A stretch of 64,000 bases of DNA from Cupriavidus necator (GTDB taxonomy: Bacteria > Pseudomonadota > Gammaproteobacteria > Burkholderiales > Burkholderiaceae), in assembly GCA_022041995.1 (NCBI GenBank), contig CP074390.1, positions 558,001-622,000 of the forward strand, given 5' to 3'. Below, piece after piece: positions 8,814 through 16,517 of this stretch (positions within the stretch are counted from its first letter, which is position 1; each line of letters begins with the position of its first letter). The notes below the pieces were generated by a model, which was not told the DNA's origin, ran no database searches, and saw only the letters and a list, made by a program, of their open reading frames with translations. Position numbers and translations under genes: made by a program.

Positions 8814-9647
8814 TCAATACCGGATCTGCGCCACCTCGCGCAGCGCGTCGGGCGTGGCCGTGCCGTAGCCGAAGAACTCCAGGTAGGCGGGGATCATCTC
8901 GAACAGCATGTCGGTGCCCACCTGCACCTTGCAGCCGCGGGCCAGGGCGGCCTGCAGCAAGGGCGTGTATTCCTGTTTCATCACCACCTCGCCCACCATG
9001 GCGCCGGGGGCGATGCGCGCCACGTCGAACGGCAACGGGTCGCCGGGATGCATCCCCAGCGGCGTGGCATTGACCACCACGTCGAAGCCATGCGGATCGG
9101 CCGAGCCGGTGCTGACGCGCAGCGCCGGGTAGTGCGCGGCCAGGCGCTGCGCCAGCGCGCGCGCGGCCGCCTCACGGGCGTCGAACAGCGCCAGCTCCGC
9201 CACGCCCGCAGCCGCCAGCGACGCGGCGATCGCGCTGCCCACCCCGCCGCTGCCGGAGACGATGGCGCGCGCGCCCTCCAGCCGGCAGCCCTTGCGCATG
9301 ATGCCGCGCACGAAGCCTTCGCCATCGAACTGGCCGCCGACCAGGGCGCCGTCGTCGCGGCGCAGCACGGCGTTGCAGGCGCCGGCGATGCGGGCGGCCG
9401 GCGTAAGTTCATCCACCAGTTCAACCGTGGCAACCTTGTGCGGCATGGTCACCAGCGCACCGCGGATATTGGTCAGGCGGAACAGCGCGCCGAACACGTC
9501 AGCATAGTCGTCCGGCTTCACACCCATCGGCACCACCGCGGCGTCGATGCCCTGCCGGTCGAACCAGGGGTTGTAGATCATCGGCGCCTTGAACGACTCC
9601 GTGGGATAGCCGAGATGCGGGATAAGCGTGGTCTTGCCGTTGATCAT
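8814..9647 (-). CDS. aroE: shikimate/quinate dehydrogenase (AroE family)
   Basis: This 277-residue NAD(P)-dependent dehydrogenase interconverts shikimate and 3-dehydroshikimate (or quinate and dehydroquinate). Signatures are the substrate-binding region with LTNIRGALVTMPHK carrying the catalytic Lys, the dinucleotide site SGSGGVGSAIAASLA and NATPLGMHPGDPLP near the C-terminus. The ATG at 9647 fits the conserved beginning (TTLIPHLGYPTESF). The gene is 105 bases upstream of the MFS permease gene in the same direction and probably co-transcribed with it. Its place in a catabolic gene group suggests a degradative role. Confidence 0.87.
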   Translation of the reverse strand: MINGKTTLIPHLGYPTESFKAPMIYNPWFDRQGIDAAVVPMGVKPDDYADVFGALFRLTNIRGALVTMPHKVATVELVDELTPAARIAGACNAVLRRDDGALVGGQFDGEGFVRGIMRKGCRLEGARAIVSGSGGVGSAIAASLAAAGVAELALFDAREAAARALAQRLAAHYPALRVSTGSADPHGFDVVVNATPLGMHPGDPLPFDVARIAPGAMVGEVVMKQEYTPLLQAALARGCKVQVGTDMLFEMIPAYLEFFGYGTATPDALREVAQIRY

Positions 9648-9786
9648 GATGTGCCTGAGTCCGGGGAATCGCGCTCCGGAGCCGGCAGGTGGACCTTGCT
9701 GAAGGACCTGGCGGAGGACGGGGGCGCGTCGTTGACCGGAGATTAGTGCCCCGCCGCCCCTCAGCCAACTGTCTTTTTCGCCATAT

Positions 9787-9815
9787 TGCGCGATTAATGA
9801 ACGCATATGCGCGAT
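9787..9815. promoter_or_regulatory. direct repeat TGCGCGAT between aroE and the HPPD gene
   Basis: Two copies of TGCGCGAT begin at 9787 and 9808, 21 bases apart, which places them on the same helix face. A perfect palindrome CGCATATGCG (9802-9811) lies between. The stretch is AT-richer than its surroundings and lies about 140 bases upstream of both divergent genes. It is a candidate operator, and the binding protein is unknown (the IclR or LysR protein of this region is possible). Confidence 0.4.
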
Positions 9816-9951
9816 CATAGTACGCACTGCGGGTTTCTACGGGGAGCGCCAATTGCCGCCCGGACGCGGCCCGGCGTGGTCGGATTGCTATGATCGGTCG
9901 TCGCCGCAAGGCCCGGCATCGCACTCAGCCAACCTTTCAGGAGCCACGACA

Positions 9952-11034
9952 ATGAGCGCCGCAGAAGTCCTATCCCCGCGCGCGGACGATTTCCAGCCCT
10001 GGGACAATCCGCTCGGCATCCAGGGCTATGAGTTCATCGAATTTGCCTCGCCCGACCCGGCCGCGCTGGGCCGGACGCTGGAACGCCTTGGCTTTGCCGC
10101 CATCGCCCGCCACCGCCACAAGGCGGTAAAGCTGTACCGGCAGGGCGAGATGAACTTTATCGTCGACGCCGAACCGGATTCATTCGCCACGCGCTATGCC
10201 GGCAGGTACGGCCTGTCGATCTGCGCCATCGGCATCCGCGTCAACGATGCCGCGGCCGCCTTTACCCGCGCGCTGGAAGCGGGCGCATGGCCATTTGAAG
10301 GCGGCACGGTGGGGCCGATGGAGCTCAACATCCCAGCCATCCAGGGTATCGGGCAATCCATCCTGTATTTCATCGACCGCTGGCGCGGCAAGGAAGGCCG
10401 GCCTGGCGACGTCGGCGATATCTCGATCTACGACGTCGATTTCCGCCCGCTGCCGCAAGCCGGCAACCCGCCCGACGCCGGCCTCGTCCGCGTCGACCAC
10501 CTGACCCAGGCCGTCGAGCCAGGCCATCTCCAGGAATGGCTGGAGTTCTACCGCAAGGTGCTGGGTTTCCGCGAGTTGCGGGTGGGCGGCGAGGCGCGCG
10601 CGCTGGTGTCGCCTTGCGGGCGCATCCGCATCCCGCTGTATGAGAAAGGCACGCCGCGCCACGACCAGATGCGTCACTACCTGTCGGACCAGCACGGCGA
10701 AGGCATCCAGCATATTGCGCTGGCCAGCGACGACATCCTGGCCAGTGCCGCGGCGCTGACGGGCCATGGCGTGCAGTTTGTGCAGCCACCCGCGGCCTAC
10801 TACGACTCCGTGGACGCTCGCGTGCCCGGCCATGGCCTGGACCTGGCCGCGCTGGGGCGCTACGGCATCCTGGTCGACGGCAGCGCGCACGGCGACCGCA
10901 CGCGCGAGCGCTTCCAGCAGGCCTTCCTGAAGCGCGAGGCGGGCGAGTTCTTCTTCGAGATCGTCCAGCGCGACGGCCACCTCGGCTTCGGCGAGGGCAA
11001 CCTTCCGGTGCTTGAGGCGCTGTCGACGCGCTGA
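9952..11034 (+). CDS. 4-hydroxyphenylpyruvate dioxygenase family protein
   Basis: This 360-residue protein has the length and order of bacterial HPPD: an N-terminal vicinal-oxygen-chelate half (GYEFIEFASPDPAALG) and a C-terminal half with iron ligands H183 (VDHLTQ), H254 (IQHIAL) and E336 (FFFEIVQR), ending in the family's GFGEGN motif. HPPD turns 4-hydroxyphenylpyruvate into homogentisate in tyrosine degradation. The start ATG 9952 has CAGGAG nine bases upstream. It is divergent from aroE and no homogentisate genes are nearby, so a role linked to the quinate genes cannot be excluded. Confidence 0.82.
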   Translation: MSAAEVLSPRADDFQPWDNPLGIQGYEFIEFASPDPAALGRTLERLGFAAIARHRHKAVKLYRQGEMNFIVDAEPDSFATRYAGRYGLSICAIGIRVNDAAAAFTRALEAGAWPFEGGTVGPMELNIPAIQGIGQSILYFIDRWRGKEGRPGDVGDISIYDVDFRPLPQAGNPPDAGLVRVDHLTQAVEPGHLQEWLEFYRKVLGFRELRVGGEARALVSPCGRIRIPLYEKGTPRHDQMRHYLSDQHGEGIQHIALASDDILASAAALTGHGVQFVQPPAAYYDSVDARVPGHGLDLAALGRYGILVDGSAHGDRTRERFQQAFLKREAGEFFFEIVQRDGHLGFGEGNLPVLEALSTR

Positions 11035-11168
11035 ATCCCTTCCGCTTGCCGTAACGCCGCGCACCGCGCGGCACCCACTCCCTCCCCTCTTTCCAGCGCC
11101 GGTTGTCCACCGGCGCTGCGCCGCCCGCTCATTCCCGGTCTCTCATTTTTCGCCAATCTCGGCGAGCA

Positions 11169-11204
11169 ATAAGTTACGTCTAAATCTCTTTGCACGTAAC
11201 TTAT
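11169..11204. promoter_or_regulatory. perfect 11-base inverted repeat upstream of xsc
   Basis: ATAAGTTACGT (11169-11179) and its exact reverse complement ACGTAACTTAT (11194-11204) are separated by 14 bases. The centre lies about 60 bases upstream of the -35 element, a position that suits an activator. No match was seen upstream of the permease gene at 32240. TauR or another regulator may bind it. Confidence 0.6.
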
Positions 11205-11246
11205 CTCAATTTTTCATGTTTTTCATTCCGAAAAACAAAACTCTTG

Positions 11247-11275
11247 TTGACCAACCCAGATCTTCCGCCTACATT
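11247..11275 (+). promoter_or_regulatory. sigma70-type promoter of xsc
   Basis: A TTGACC -35 element (11247-11252) and a TACATT -10 element (11270-11275) are separated by exactly 17 bases. The same two hexamers at the same spacing occur at 31972-32000 in front of the permease gene. A partial operator-like word (AAAACTCTTGTTGAC) overlaps the -35 element. Confidence 0.7.
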
Positions 11276-11296
11276 TCCCCCAGCAAACAAGTTTCC

Positions 11297-11311
11297 GGAA
11301 CGTTTAGCTCC
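11297..11311. promoter_or_regulatory. operator downstream of the xsc transcription start
   Basis: GGAACGTTTAGCTCC begins 21 bases after the -10 element ends, as does GGAACTTCTAGTTCC at 32022-32036 in front of the permease gene. Binding here would block transcription just after the start. The palindromic form resembles IclR-family operators. The xsc copy is imperfect. Confidence 0.6.
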
Positions 11312-11343
11312 ACTTTATAAGACCCTCATCAGGAGACAACGCC

Positions 11344-13199
11344 ATGCGCGACCTCGATACCACCTCGAATCCCGCCGTTTCCGGTGGCTCGGCTGCCGCG
11401 AAGGAGAGCCAGGTCCCGGCCGGACCGCAGACCATGACCCCGTCCGAAGCCTTTGTCGAAACGCTGGCCGCCAATGGCGTGACCGACATGTTCGGCATCA
11501 TGGGCTCGGCCTTCATGGATGCGATGGACATCTTCGCGCCGGCGGGAATCCGCCTGATCCCGGTGGTGCACGAGCAAGGCGCCGGCCACATGGCCGACGG
11601 CTACGCCCGCGTGTCGGGCCGCCATGGGTGGTGATCGGCCAGAACGGCCCCGGCATCTCCAACTGCGTGACCTCGATCGCCGCTGCCTACTGGGCCCACA
11701 GCCCGGTGGTGATCGTCACGCCCGAGGCCGGCACCATGGGCATTGGCCTGGGCGGCTTCCAGGAAGCCAACCAGCTGCCGATGTTCCAGGAGTTCACCAA
11801 GTACCAGGGCCACGTCACCAACCCGGCGCGCATGGCCGAGTTCACCGCCCGCTGCTTCGACCGCGCCACCGCGGAAATGGGCCCGACCCAGCTGAACATC
11901 CCGCGTGACCACTTCTACGGCAAGGTCAATGTCGAAATCCCGCAGCCGCGCCGCCTCGACCGCGGCCCCGGCGGCGAGCAGAGCCTGAATGAAGCGGCCG
12001 AGCTGCTGGCCAACGCCAAGTTCCCGGTGATCATCTCGGGCGGCGGCGTGGTGATGGCCGATGCGATCGAAGAGTGCAAGGCTCTGGCCGAGCGCCTGGG
12101 CGCGCCGGTGGTCAACAGCTACCTGCACAACGACTCGTTCCCCGCCAGCCACCCGCTGTGGTGCGGCCCGCTGGGCTACCAGGGCTCGAAGGCGGCGATG
12201 AAGCTGATCTCGCGCGCCGACGTGGTGATCGCGCTGGGCTCGCGCCTGGGGCCGTTCGGCACGCTGCCGCAGCACGGCATGGACTACTGGCCGAAGAACG
12301 CCAAGATCATCCAGATCGACGCCGACCACAAGATGCTGGGCCTGGTGAAGAAGATCTCGGTGGGCATCTGCGGCGACGCCAAGGCCGCCGCCATCGCGCT
12401 GACGCAGCGCCTGGCTGGCCGCACCCTGGCCTGCGACGCCACCCGCGACGGCCGCGCCACGGAAATCGCCAACGAAAAGGCCGCGTGGGAGAAGGAGCTG
12501 GACGACTGGACCCATGAGCGCGACCGGTACAGCCTGGACATGATCGAAGAGCAGAAGCAGGAGCGCACGCCCACCGGCGGCCACTACCTGCATCCGCGCC
12601 AGGTGCTGCGCGAGCTGGAAAAGGCCATGCCGGAAGATGTGATGGTGTCCACCGACATCGGCAACATCAACTCGGTGGCCAACAGCTACCTGCGCTTCGA
12701 GAAGCCGCGCAGCTTCTTCGCGGCGATGAGCTGGGGCAACTGCGGCTACGCCTTCCCGACCATCATCGGCGCCAAGGTCGCGGCACCGCACCGCCCGGCC
12801 GTGTCGTACGCCGGTGACGGCGCCTGGGGCATGAGCCTGATGGAAACCATGACTTGCGTGCGCCACAACATCCCGGTGACCGCGGTGGTGTTCCACAACC
12901 GCCAGTGGGGCGCGGAAAAGAAGAACCAGGTGGACTTCTACAACCGCCGCTTTGTGGCGGGCGAGCTGGACAACCAGAGCTTTGCCGACATCGCCAAGGC
13001 GATGGGTGCGGAAGGCATCGTGGTCGATCGGCTGGAAGATGTCGGCCCGGCACTGAAGCGCGCCATCGACCTGCAGATGAACCACGGCAAGACCACGATC
13101 ATCGAGATCATGTGCACGCGTGAACTGGGCGACCCGTTCCGCCGCGATGCCCTGGCCAAGCCGGTGCGTTACCTGGACAAGTACAAGGACTACGTCTGA
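11344..13199 (+). CDS. xsc: sulfoacetaldehyde acetyltransferase, frameshifted
   Basis: Xsc is a thiamine-diphosphate enzyme that converts sulfoacetaldehyde and phosphate to acetyl phosphate and sulfite. The sequence shows VVHEQGAGHMADGYAR with the ThDP-activating Glu, ISGGGVVMADA in the central domain and GDGAWGMSLMET plus FHNRQWG as the ThDP/Mg motif. The first frame stops at 11634 right after GRHGW, while the second frame continues VVIGQNGPG to 13199. One base, probably C after CATGG near 11625, is missing; the repaired product would be about 618 residues. The break sits in a conserved loop and everything else is intact, so a sequence error is likelier than a pseudogene. Start ATG 11344 follows AGGAGA. 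Confidence 0.92.
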
Positions 13200-13246
13200 C
13201 CGGCGCATTGCATCCCGCTAGTGCATCTCGCTAGCTGGTGGTGTGC

Positions 13247-13272
13247 CCCTTCTCCCGCTTGCGGGAGAGGGG
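13247..13272. repeat. REP-like palindrome, copy 2
   Basis: CCCTTCTCCCGC and GCGGGAGAGGGG face each other around TT, with one mismatch in the stem. It lies between xsc and pta, just before the terminator at 13281. It shares its core with copies at 6180, 50167, 51599 and 61144. Confidence 0.75.
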
Positions 13273-13280
13273 AGAACCCC

Positions 13281-13313
13281 AAGGGCATAGCGCAAGTCGC
13301 TGGCCCTTTTTTT
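13281..13313 (+). terminator. rho-independent terminator after xsc
   Basis: The stem AAGGGC/GCCCTT with an inner AGCG/CGCT helix around CAAGT is followed by a run of seven T residues. It lies about 80 bases after the xsc stop and 25 bases before pta, so pta must depend on read-through or on its own promoter. Confidence 0.75.
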
Positions 13314-13337
13314 CGTTTTTACACAGCCCATCCCGCC

Positions 13338-14372
13338 ATGAAAGCCATCCTCCGCATCATCGACCGCGCCCGCGCCGCCCCCCGCCGCATCGTGCTGTGC
13401 GAGGCCGAAGACCCGCGCATCCTGCAGGCCGCGCAACGCGCCACGCAGGAAGGCATCGCCCACCTCGTGCTGGTCGGCAACACGCGCCAGATCAACGCCG
13501 CCGCAGCCATCCACGGCATCGGGCTGGACGGCATGACGCTGGTCGACCCGGCCACCTCGGCGCTCACGCCCTCGTTCGCGCAGCAACTCTTTGCGCTGCG
13601 CCAGAAGAAGGGCATGACGCTCGATGAAGCCAGGCGCGCCGTGCTCGATCCCCTGTGCTTCGCCAATCTGATGGTGCGCCTCGGCCACGCCGACGGCTCG
13701 GTGGCGGGCGCCGCCCATACCACCGCCGACGTGGTGCGCAACGCAATCCAGCTGATCGGGCTGGCACCCGGCTTCCGGCTGGTGTCTAGCTTCTTCCTGA
13801 TGATGCTGTGCGAGCCTTTCCACACGCTCAAGGGCGGGCTGATCTTCTCCGACTGCGGGCTGGTGGTGGATCCGGATGCCGATGCGCTTGCCGATATCGC
13901 CATGGCCGCGGCCGACAGCGCACGCACGTTGCTGATGGAAGAGCCACGCGTGGCCATGCTGTCGTTCTCGACCAGCGGCAGCGCCCACCATGCGGCCGTG
14001 GACAAGGTCGTGGCCGCCACCGAGCGCGTGCGCGCGCAACGGCCGGGCCTGGCCATCGATGGCGACGTGCAGCTCGATGCCGCTATCGTCGCCGAGATCG
14101 CCGCGCGCAAGGTCGCGCATTCACAGGTGAACGGCCACGCCAACGTGCTGGTGTTCCCCAGCCTCGAAGCCGGCAATATCGGCTACAAGCTGGCCGAGCG
14201 GGTCGGTGGCGCCAAGGCCATCGGGCCGATGCTGCAGGGGCTGAACAAGCCCGCCAACGACCTGTCGCGCGGCTGCAGCGCCGACGATGTGTTCCATGTC
14301 ATCGCCGTCACCGTGGTCCAGGCGCAAGCCACCGCGGAACAGGCCACCAAGGGCGAGCAGGCGGCGGCATGA
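13338..14372 (+). CDS. pta: phosphate acetyltransferase (short form)
   Basis: This 344-residue enzyme transfers the acetyl group from acetyl phosphate, made by Xsc, to CoA. It is the short, single-domain Pta type without the P-loop DRTGG N-terminus. Signatures include RIVLCEAEDPRILQAA, DGSVAGAAHTTADVVRNA and a C-terminal NVLVFPSLEAGNIGYKLAER. The ATG at 13338 begins the conserved region; no strong Shine-Dalgarno is seen. The stop overlaps the tauE start in ATGA, so the two are translationally coupled. Next to xsc and tauE, its role in taurine/sulfoacetaldehyde catabolism is well supported. Confidence 0.92.
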   Translation: MKAILRIIDRARAAPRRIVLCEAEDPRILQAAQRATQEGIAHLVLVGNTRQINAAAAIHGIGLDGMTLVDPATSALTPSFAQQLFALRQKKGMTLDEARRAVLDPLCFANLMVRLGHADGSVAGAAHTTADVVRNAIQLIGLAPGFRLVSSFFLMMLCEPFHTLKGGLIFSDCGLVVDPDADALADIAMAAADSARTLLMEEPRVAMLSFSTSGSAHHAAVDKVVAATERVRAQRPGLAIDGDVQLDAAIVAEIAARKVAHSQVNGHANVLVFPSLEAGNIGYKLAERVGGAKAIGPMLQGLNKPANDLSRGCSADDVFHVIAVTVVQAQATAEQATKGEQAAA

Positions 14373-15139
14373 AAGCAGAACTGTTGTTGCCGCTGCTGGG
14401 CCTGCAGGCCCTGCTCGGCGCCGGCACCTATTTCCAGACGGTGACCGGCTTTGGCCTTGGCATGATCGTGATGGGCGCCACCAGCGGGCTCGGGCTGGCG
14501 CCCGTGGCCACCGTGGCCGCGGTGGTCAGCCTTGTCACGCTGGCCAACAGCGCCTGCGCGCTGCCCGGCAAGTTCCAGCATATCGACTGGCGCGCCGTTG
14601 GTGCCGCCGCCATCGGCATCCTGCCGTCGGTGCTGGTCGGCGTGGTGGTGCTGGAGTACCTGAGTTCCTCGGCCGCCACGCTGCTGCAATTGCTGCTTGG
14701 CGCCGTGATCCTGTATGGCGGCCTGAGCTCGGCGTTCAGGCCCGAGCCGCTGTCGCGCCGCTCCGGAGACGGCAGCTTTTTCATGAGCGGGGTCTTTGGC
14801 GGGTTGCTGAGCGGCATGTTCGGCGTATCCGGGCCGCCGCTGATCTTCCAGTTCTACCGGCAGCCGATGAAGCCGGTGGAAATCCGCTGCGCGCTGATCC
14901 TGGTCTTTACCGTGACCTCGACGGTGCGCACGCTGTTCTCGGCCTGGCAAGGACAACTGGATGCCGCGATCTGGCTGCAGGCCGCGGTCGGGGTGCCGGT
15001 GGTGGTGATTGCAACGCTGCTGGGCCGTCGCTTTCCGCCGCCGTTCTCACCGACCACCACGCGCAGGGTGGCGTTCGGGGTGTTGATCGGGATCGGGGTC
15101 AGCCTGATGCTGCCGGCGCTTTCGGCGTGGGTGTTCTAA
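14369..15139 (+). CDS. tauE: TauE/SafE-family sulfite exporter
   Basis: This 256-residue membrane protein has about eight helices and the two-fold repeat of the TauE/SafE family; the repeats contain TVTGFGLGMIVMG and LLSGMFGVSGPPLIFQFY. In sulfonate-degrading bacteria this family exports the sulfite released by Xsc. Its start overlaps the pta stop by four bases, which ties it to the xsc-pta operon. Its stop codon overlaps the convergent MFS gene by four bases. Confidence 0.85.
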   Translation: MKAELLLPLLGLQALLGAGTYFQTVTGFGLGMIVMGATSGLGLAPVATVAAVVSLVTLANSACALPGKFQHIDWRAVGAAAIGILPSVLVGVVVLEYLSSSAATLLQLLLGAVILYGGLSSAFRPEPLSRRSGDGSFFMSGVFGGLLSGMFGVSGPPLIFQFYRQPMKPVEIRCALILVFTVTSTVRTLFSAWQGQLDAAIWLQAAVGVPVVVIATLLGRRFPPPFSPTTTRRVAFGVLIGIGVSLMLPALSAWVF

Positions 15140-16482
15140 AAAAGGGCGCCCAGCGCGCCCTTAGTACCGGGACCGGCCTCAGGCGACCGTCCCGCCGGCC
15201 GGGCGATCGGCGCGGCCTCTTCTCTGTCCCCGCCATCACCCGCCTGCCCAAGATCCATGCCCGTCGTCTCGGGCAACAGCACCGCGGCAACCACCACCAT
15301 CACATAGCCAACCCCCGCCACGATGGCGATGGCACCCGGCAGCGATGTGTGGCCTGAACTGAGCCATCCCACCGAAAGCGGAAACAGCGACCCGATCACC
15401 CGCCCGGCGTTGTATGACACGCCATACCCGGTCGCCCGGATATCGTTGGGAAAGGACTCCGAGATCGTCGCCCCGATGCCCGAGAACACGCCCTGCATCA
15501 GGATGCCCAGCGGAAATCCCAGGAACAGCATTGACGTATTCGACACCGGCATCACCATATAGACCAGCGCCGCAACGAATGCCCCCGCCGCAAATACGAT
15601 GTACGTCAGCCGCCGCCCCCAGCGGTCCGTGGCATAGGCGCCCGCCACGTAGCCGATCAGTGAGCCGACGATGGTCACCGCCAGGTAAGAACTGGTGCCG
15701 AACACCGACAGGCCTCGCTCGATCTTGAGAAAGGTCGGCAGCCACGTGGCGATGGCGTAGTACGCGCCCAGCATGCCGCCGGAAAGCAGGCTGCACAGCA
15801 GGGTCTTGGATAGCAGCGGCCCGCGGAACAGCCGTCCGAGGCCTGCCAGCGCCGTTTCCTGCCGGCCGGCCGCCCGGCTCTTCAGGAAAATTTCCGGCTC
15901 TTCCAGGTTGCGGCGCAGGTAGACCACCACCAGCGCCGGCAGGATGCCGAGGAAGAAGCAGACCCGCCATGCCGTCTCCGCCGGCAGCACGCTGAAGGCG
16001 ATCGCATACACGATGGCCGCTGCGCCCCAGCCGAACGAATAGCTGCTGGCGGTAAAGCCCGAGTATTTGCCGCGGTGCGCCGGGTTGCGGATCATCTCCG
16101 TCACCAGCACCATGCACAGCGAAGACTCCCCGCCAAACCCCAGGCCCTGGATCATGCGGAACACCATCAACTGCTCCGGCGACTGCGCCAGCCCGCACAG
16201 GAAGCAGGCCCCCGCGAACACCACGATGGTCCAGCGCAGCACCCGCACGCGCCCGTAGCGGTCAGCCAGGATGCCGGCCCCGATCGCGCCCACCAGCGAC
16301 GACACCAGCGTCCACGTGACGATGGCGCCCGCCGTCGACTTGCTCATGCCCCACTGCCCGAGCAGCGTGGAGATGAGGAAGGAATAAATCATGAAGTCGA
16401 ACACGTCGACCGCATGCCCCAGGAACGCGCCATAAAACCCCTTGCGCTCCATGCGCGACAAATCACGGAACCAGTCAAACAT
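15136..16482 (-). CDS. MFS permease, AAHS/metabolite:H+ symporter type
   Basis: This 448-residue inner-membrane protein has 12 predicted helices. Visible motifs are GHAVDVFDFMIYSF in helix 1, ILADRYGRVRVL between helices 2 and 3, and QGLGFGGESSLCMVLVTEMI in helix 4, as in aromatic-acid and sialic-acid/shikimate-like symporters. A strong GGGAGG lies upstream of ATG 16482. It follows the amidase gene by 35 bases in the same direction, so it probably imports the amidase's substrate or its product. The last codons overlap a hairpin and T-run that should end this operon. Confidence 0.82.
   Translation of the reverse strand: MFDWFRDLSRMERKGFYGAFLGHAVDVFDFMIYSFLISTLLGQWGMSKSTAGAIVTWTLVSSLVGAIGAGILADRYGRVRVLRWTIVVFAGACFLCGLAQSPEQLMVFRMIQGLGFGGESSLCMVLVTEMIRNPAHRGKYSGFTASSYSFGWGAAAIVYAIAFSVLPAETAWRVCFFLGILPALVVVYLRRNLEEPEIFLKSRAAGRQETALAGLGRLFRGPLLSKTLLCSLLSGGMLGAYYAIATWLPTFLKIERGLSVFGTSSYLAVTIVGSLIGYVAGAYATDRWGRRLTYIVFAAGAFVAALVYMVMPVSNTSMLFLGFPLGILMQGVFSGIGATISESFPNDIRATGYGVSYNAGRVIGSLFPLSVGWLSSGHTSLPGAIAIVAGVGYVMVVVAAVLLPETTGMDLGQAGDGGDREEAAPIARPAGRSPEAGPGTKGALGALF
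15142..15162 (-). terminator. terminator overlapping the MFS 3' end
   Basis: Read on the minus strand, AAGGGCGC-GCTGG-GCGCCCTT forms a stable hairpin followed by T residues. The stem is part of the last codons of the MFS gene and lies just beyond the convergent tauE stop. Confidence 0.6.
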
Positions 16483-16517
16483 GATTCCCTCCCCTGTGGT
16501 GTGTATGGTGTGGTGGC

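Larger units (their letters stand above)
11035..11343 (+). promoter_or_regulatory. xsc upstream region (309 bases without a gene)
   Basis: This gap is GC-rich until about 11150, then drops sharply in G+C up to the xsc start. It holds an 11-base inverted repeat (11169-11204), a sigma70-type promoter (11247-11275), a palindromic operator (11297-11311) and an AGGAGA ribosome-binding site just before ATG 11344. No open frame in it looks coding. Confidence 0.7.

Noticed and set aside
6252..9746. A plus-strand open frame of 1164 codons
   Set aside because: It runs antisense to the porin, MFS and aroE genes, is His/Arg/Gln-rich and has no domain; it is a shadow of high-GC codon use.
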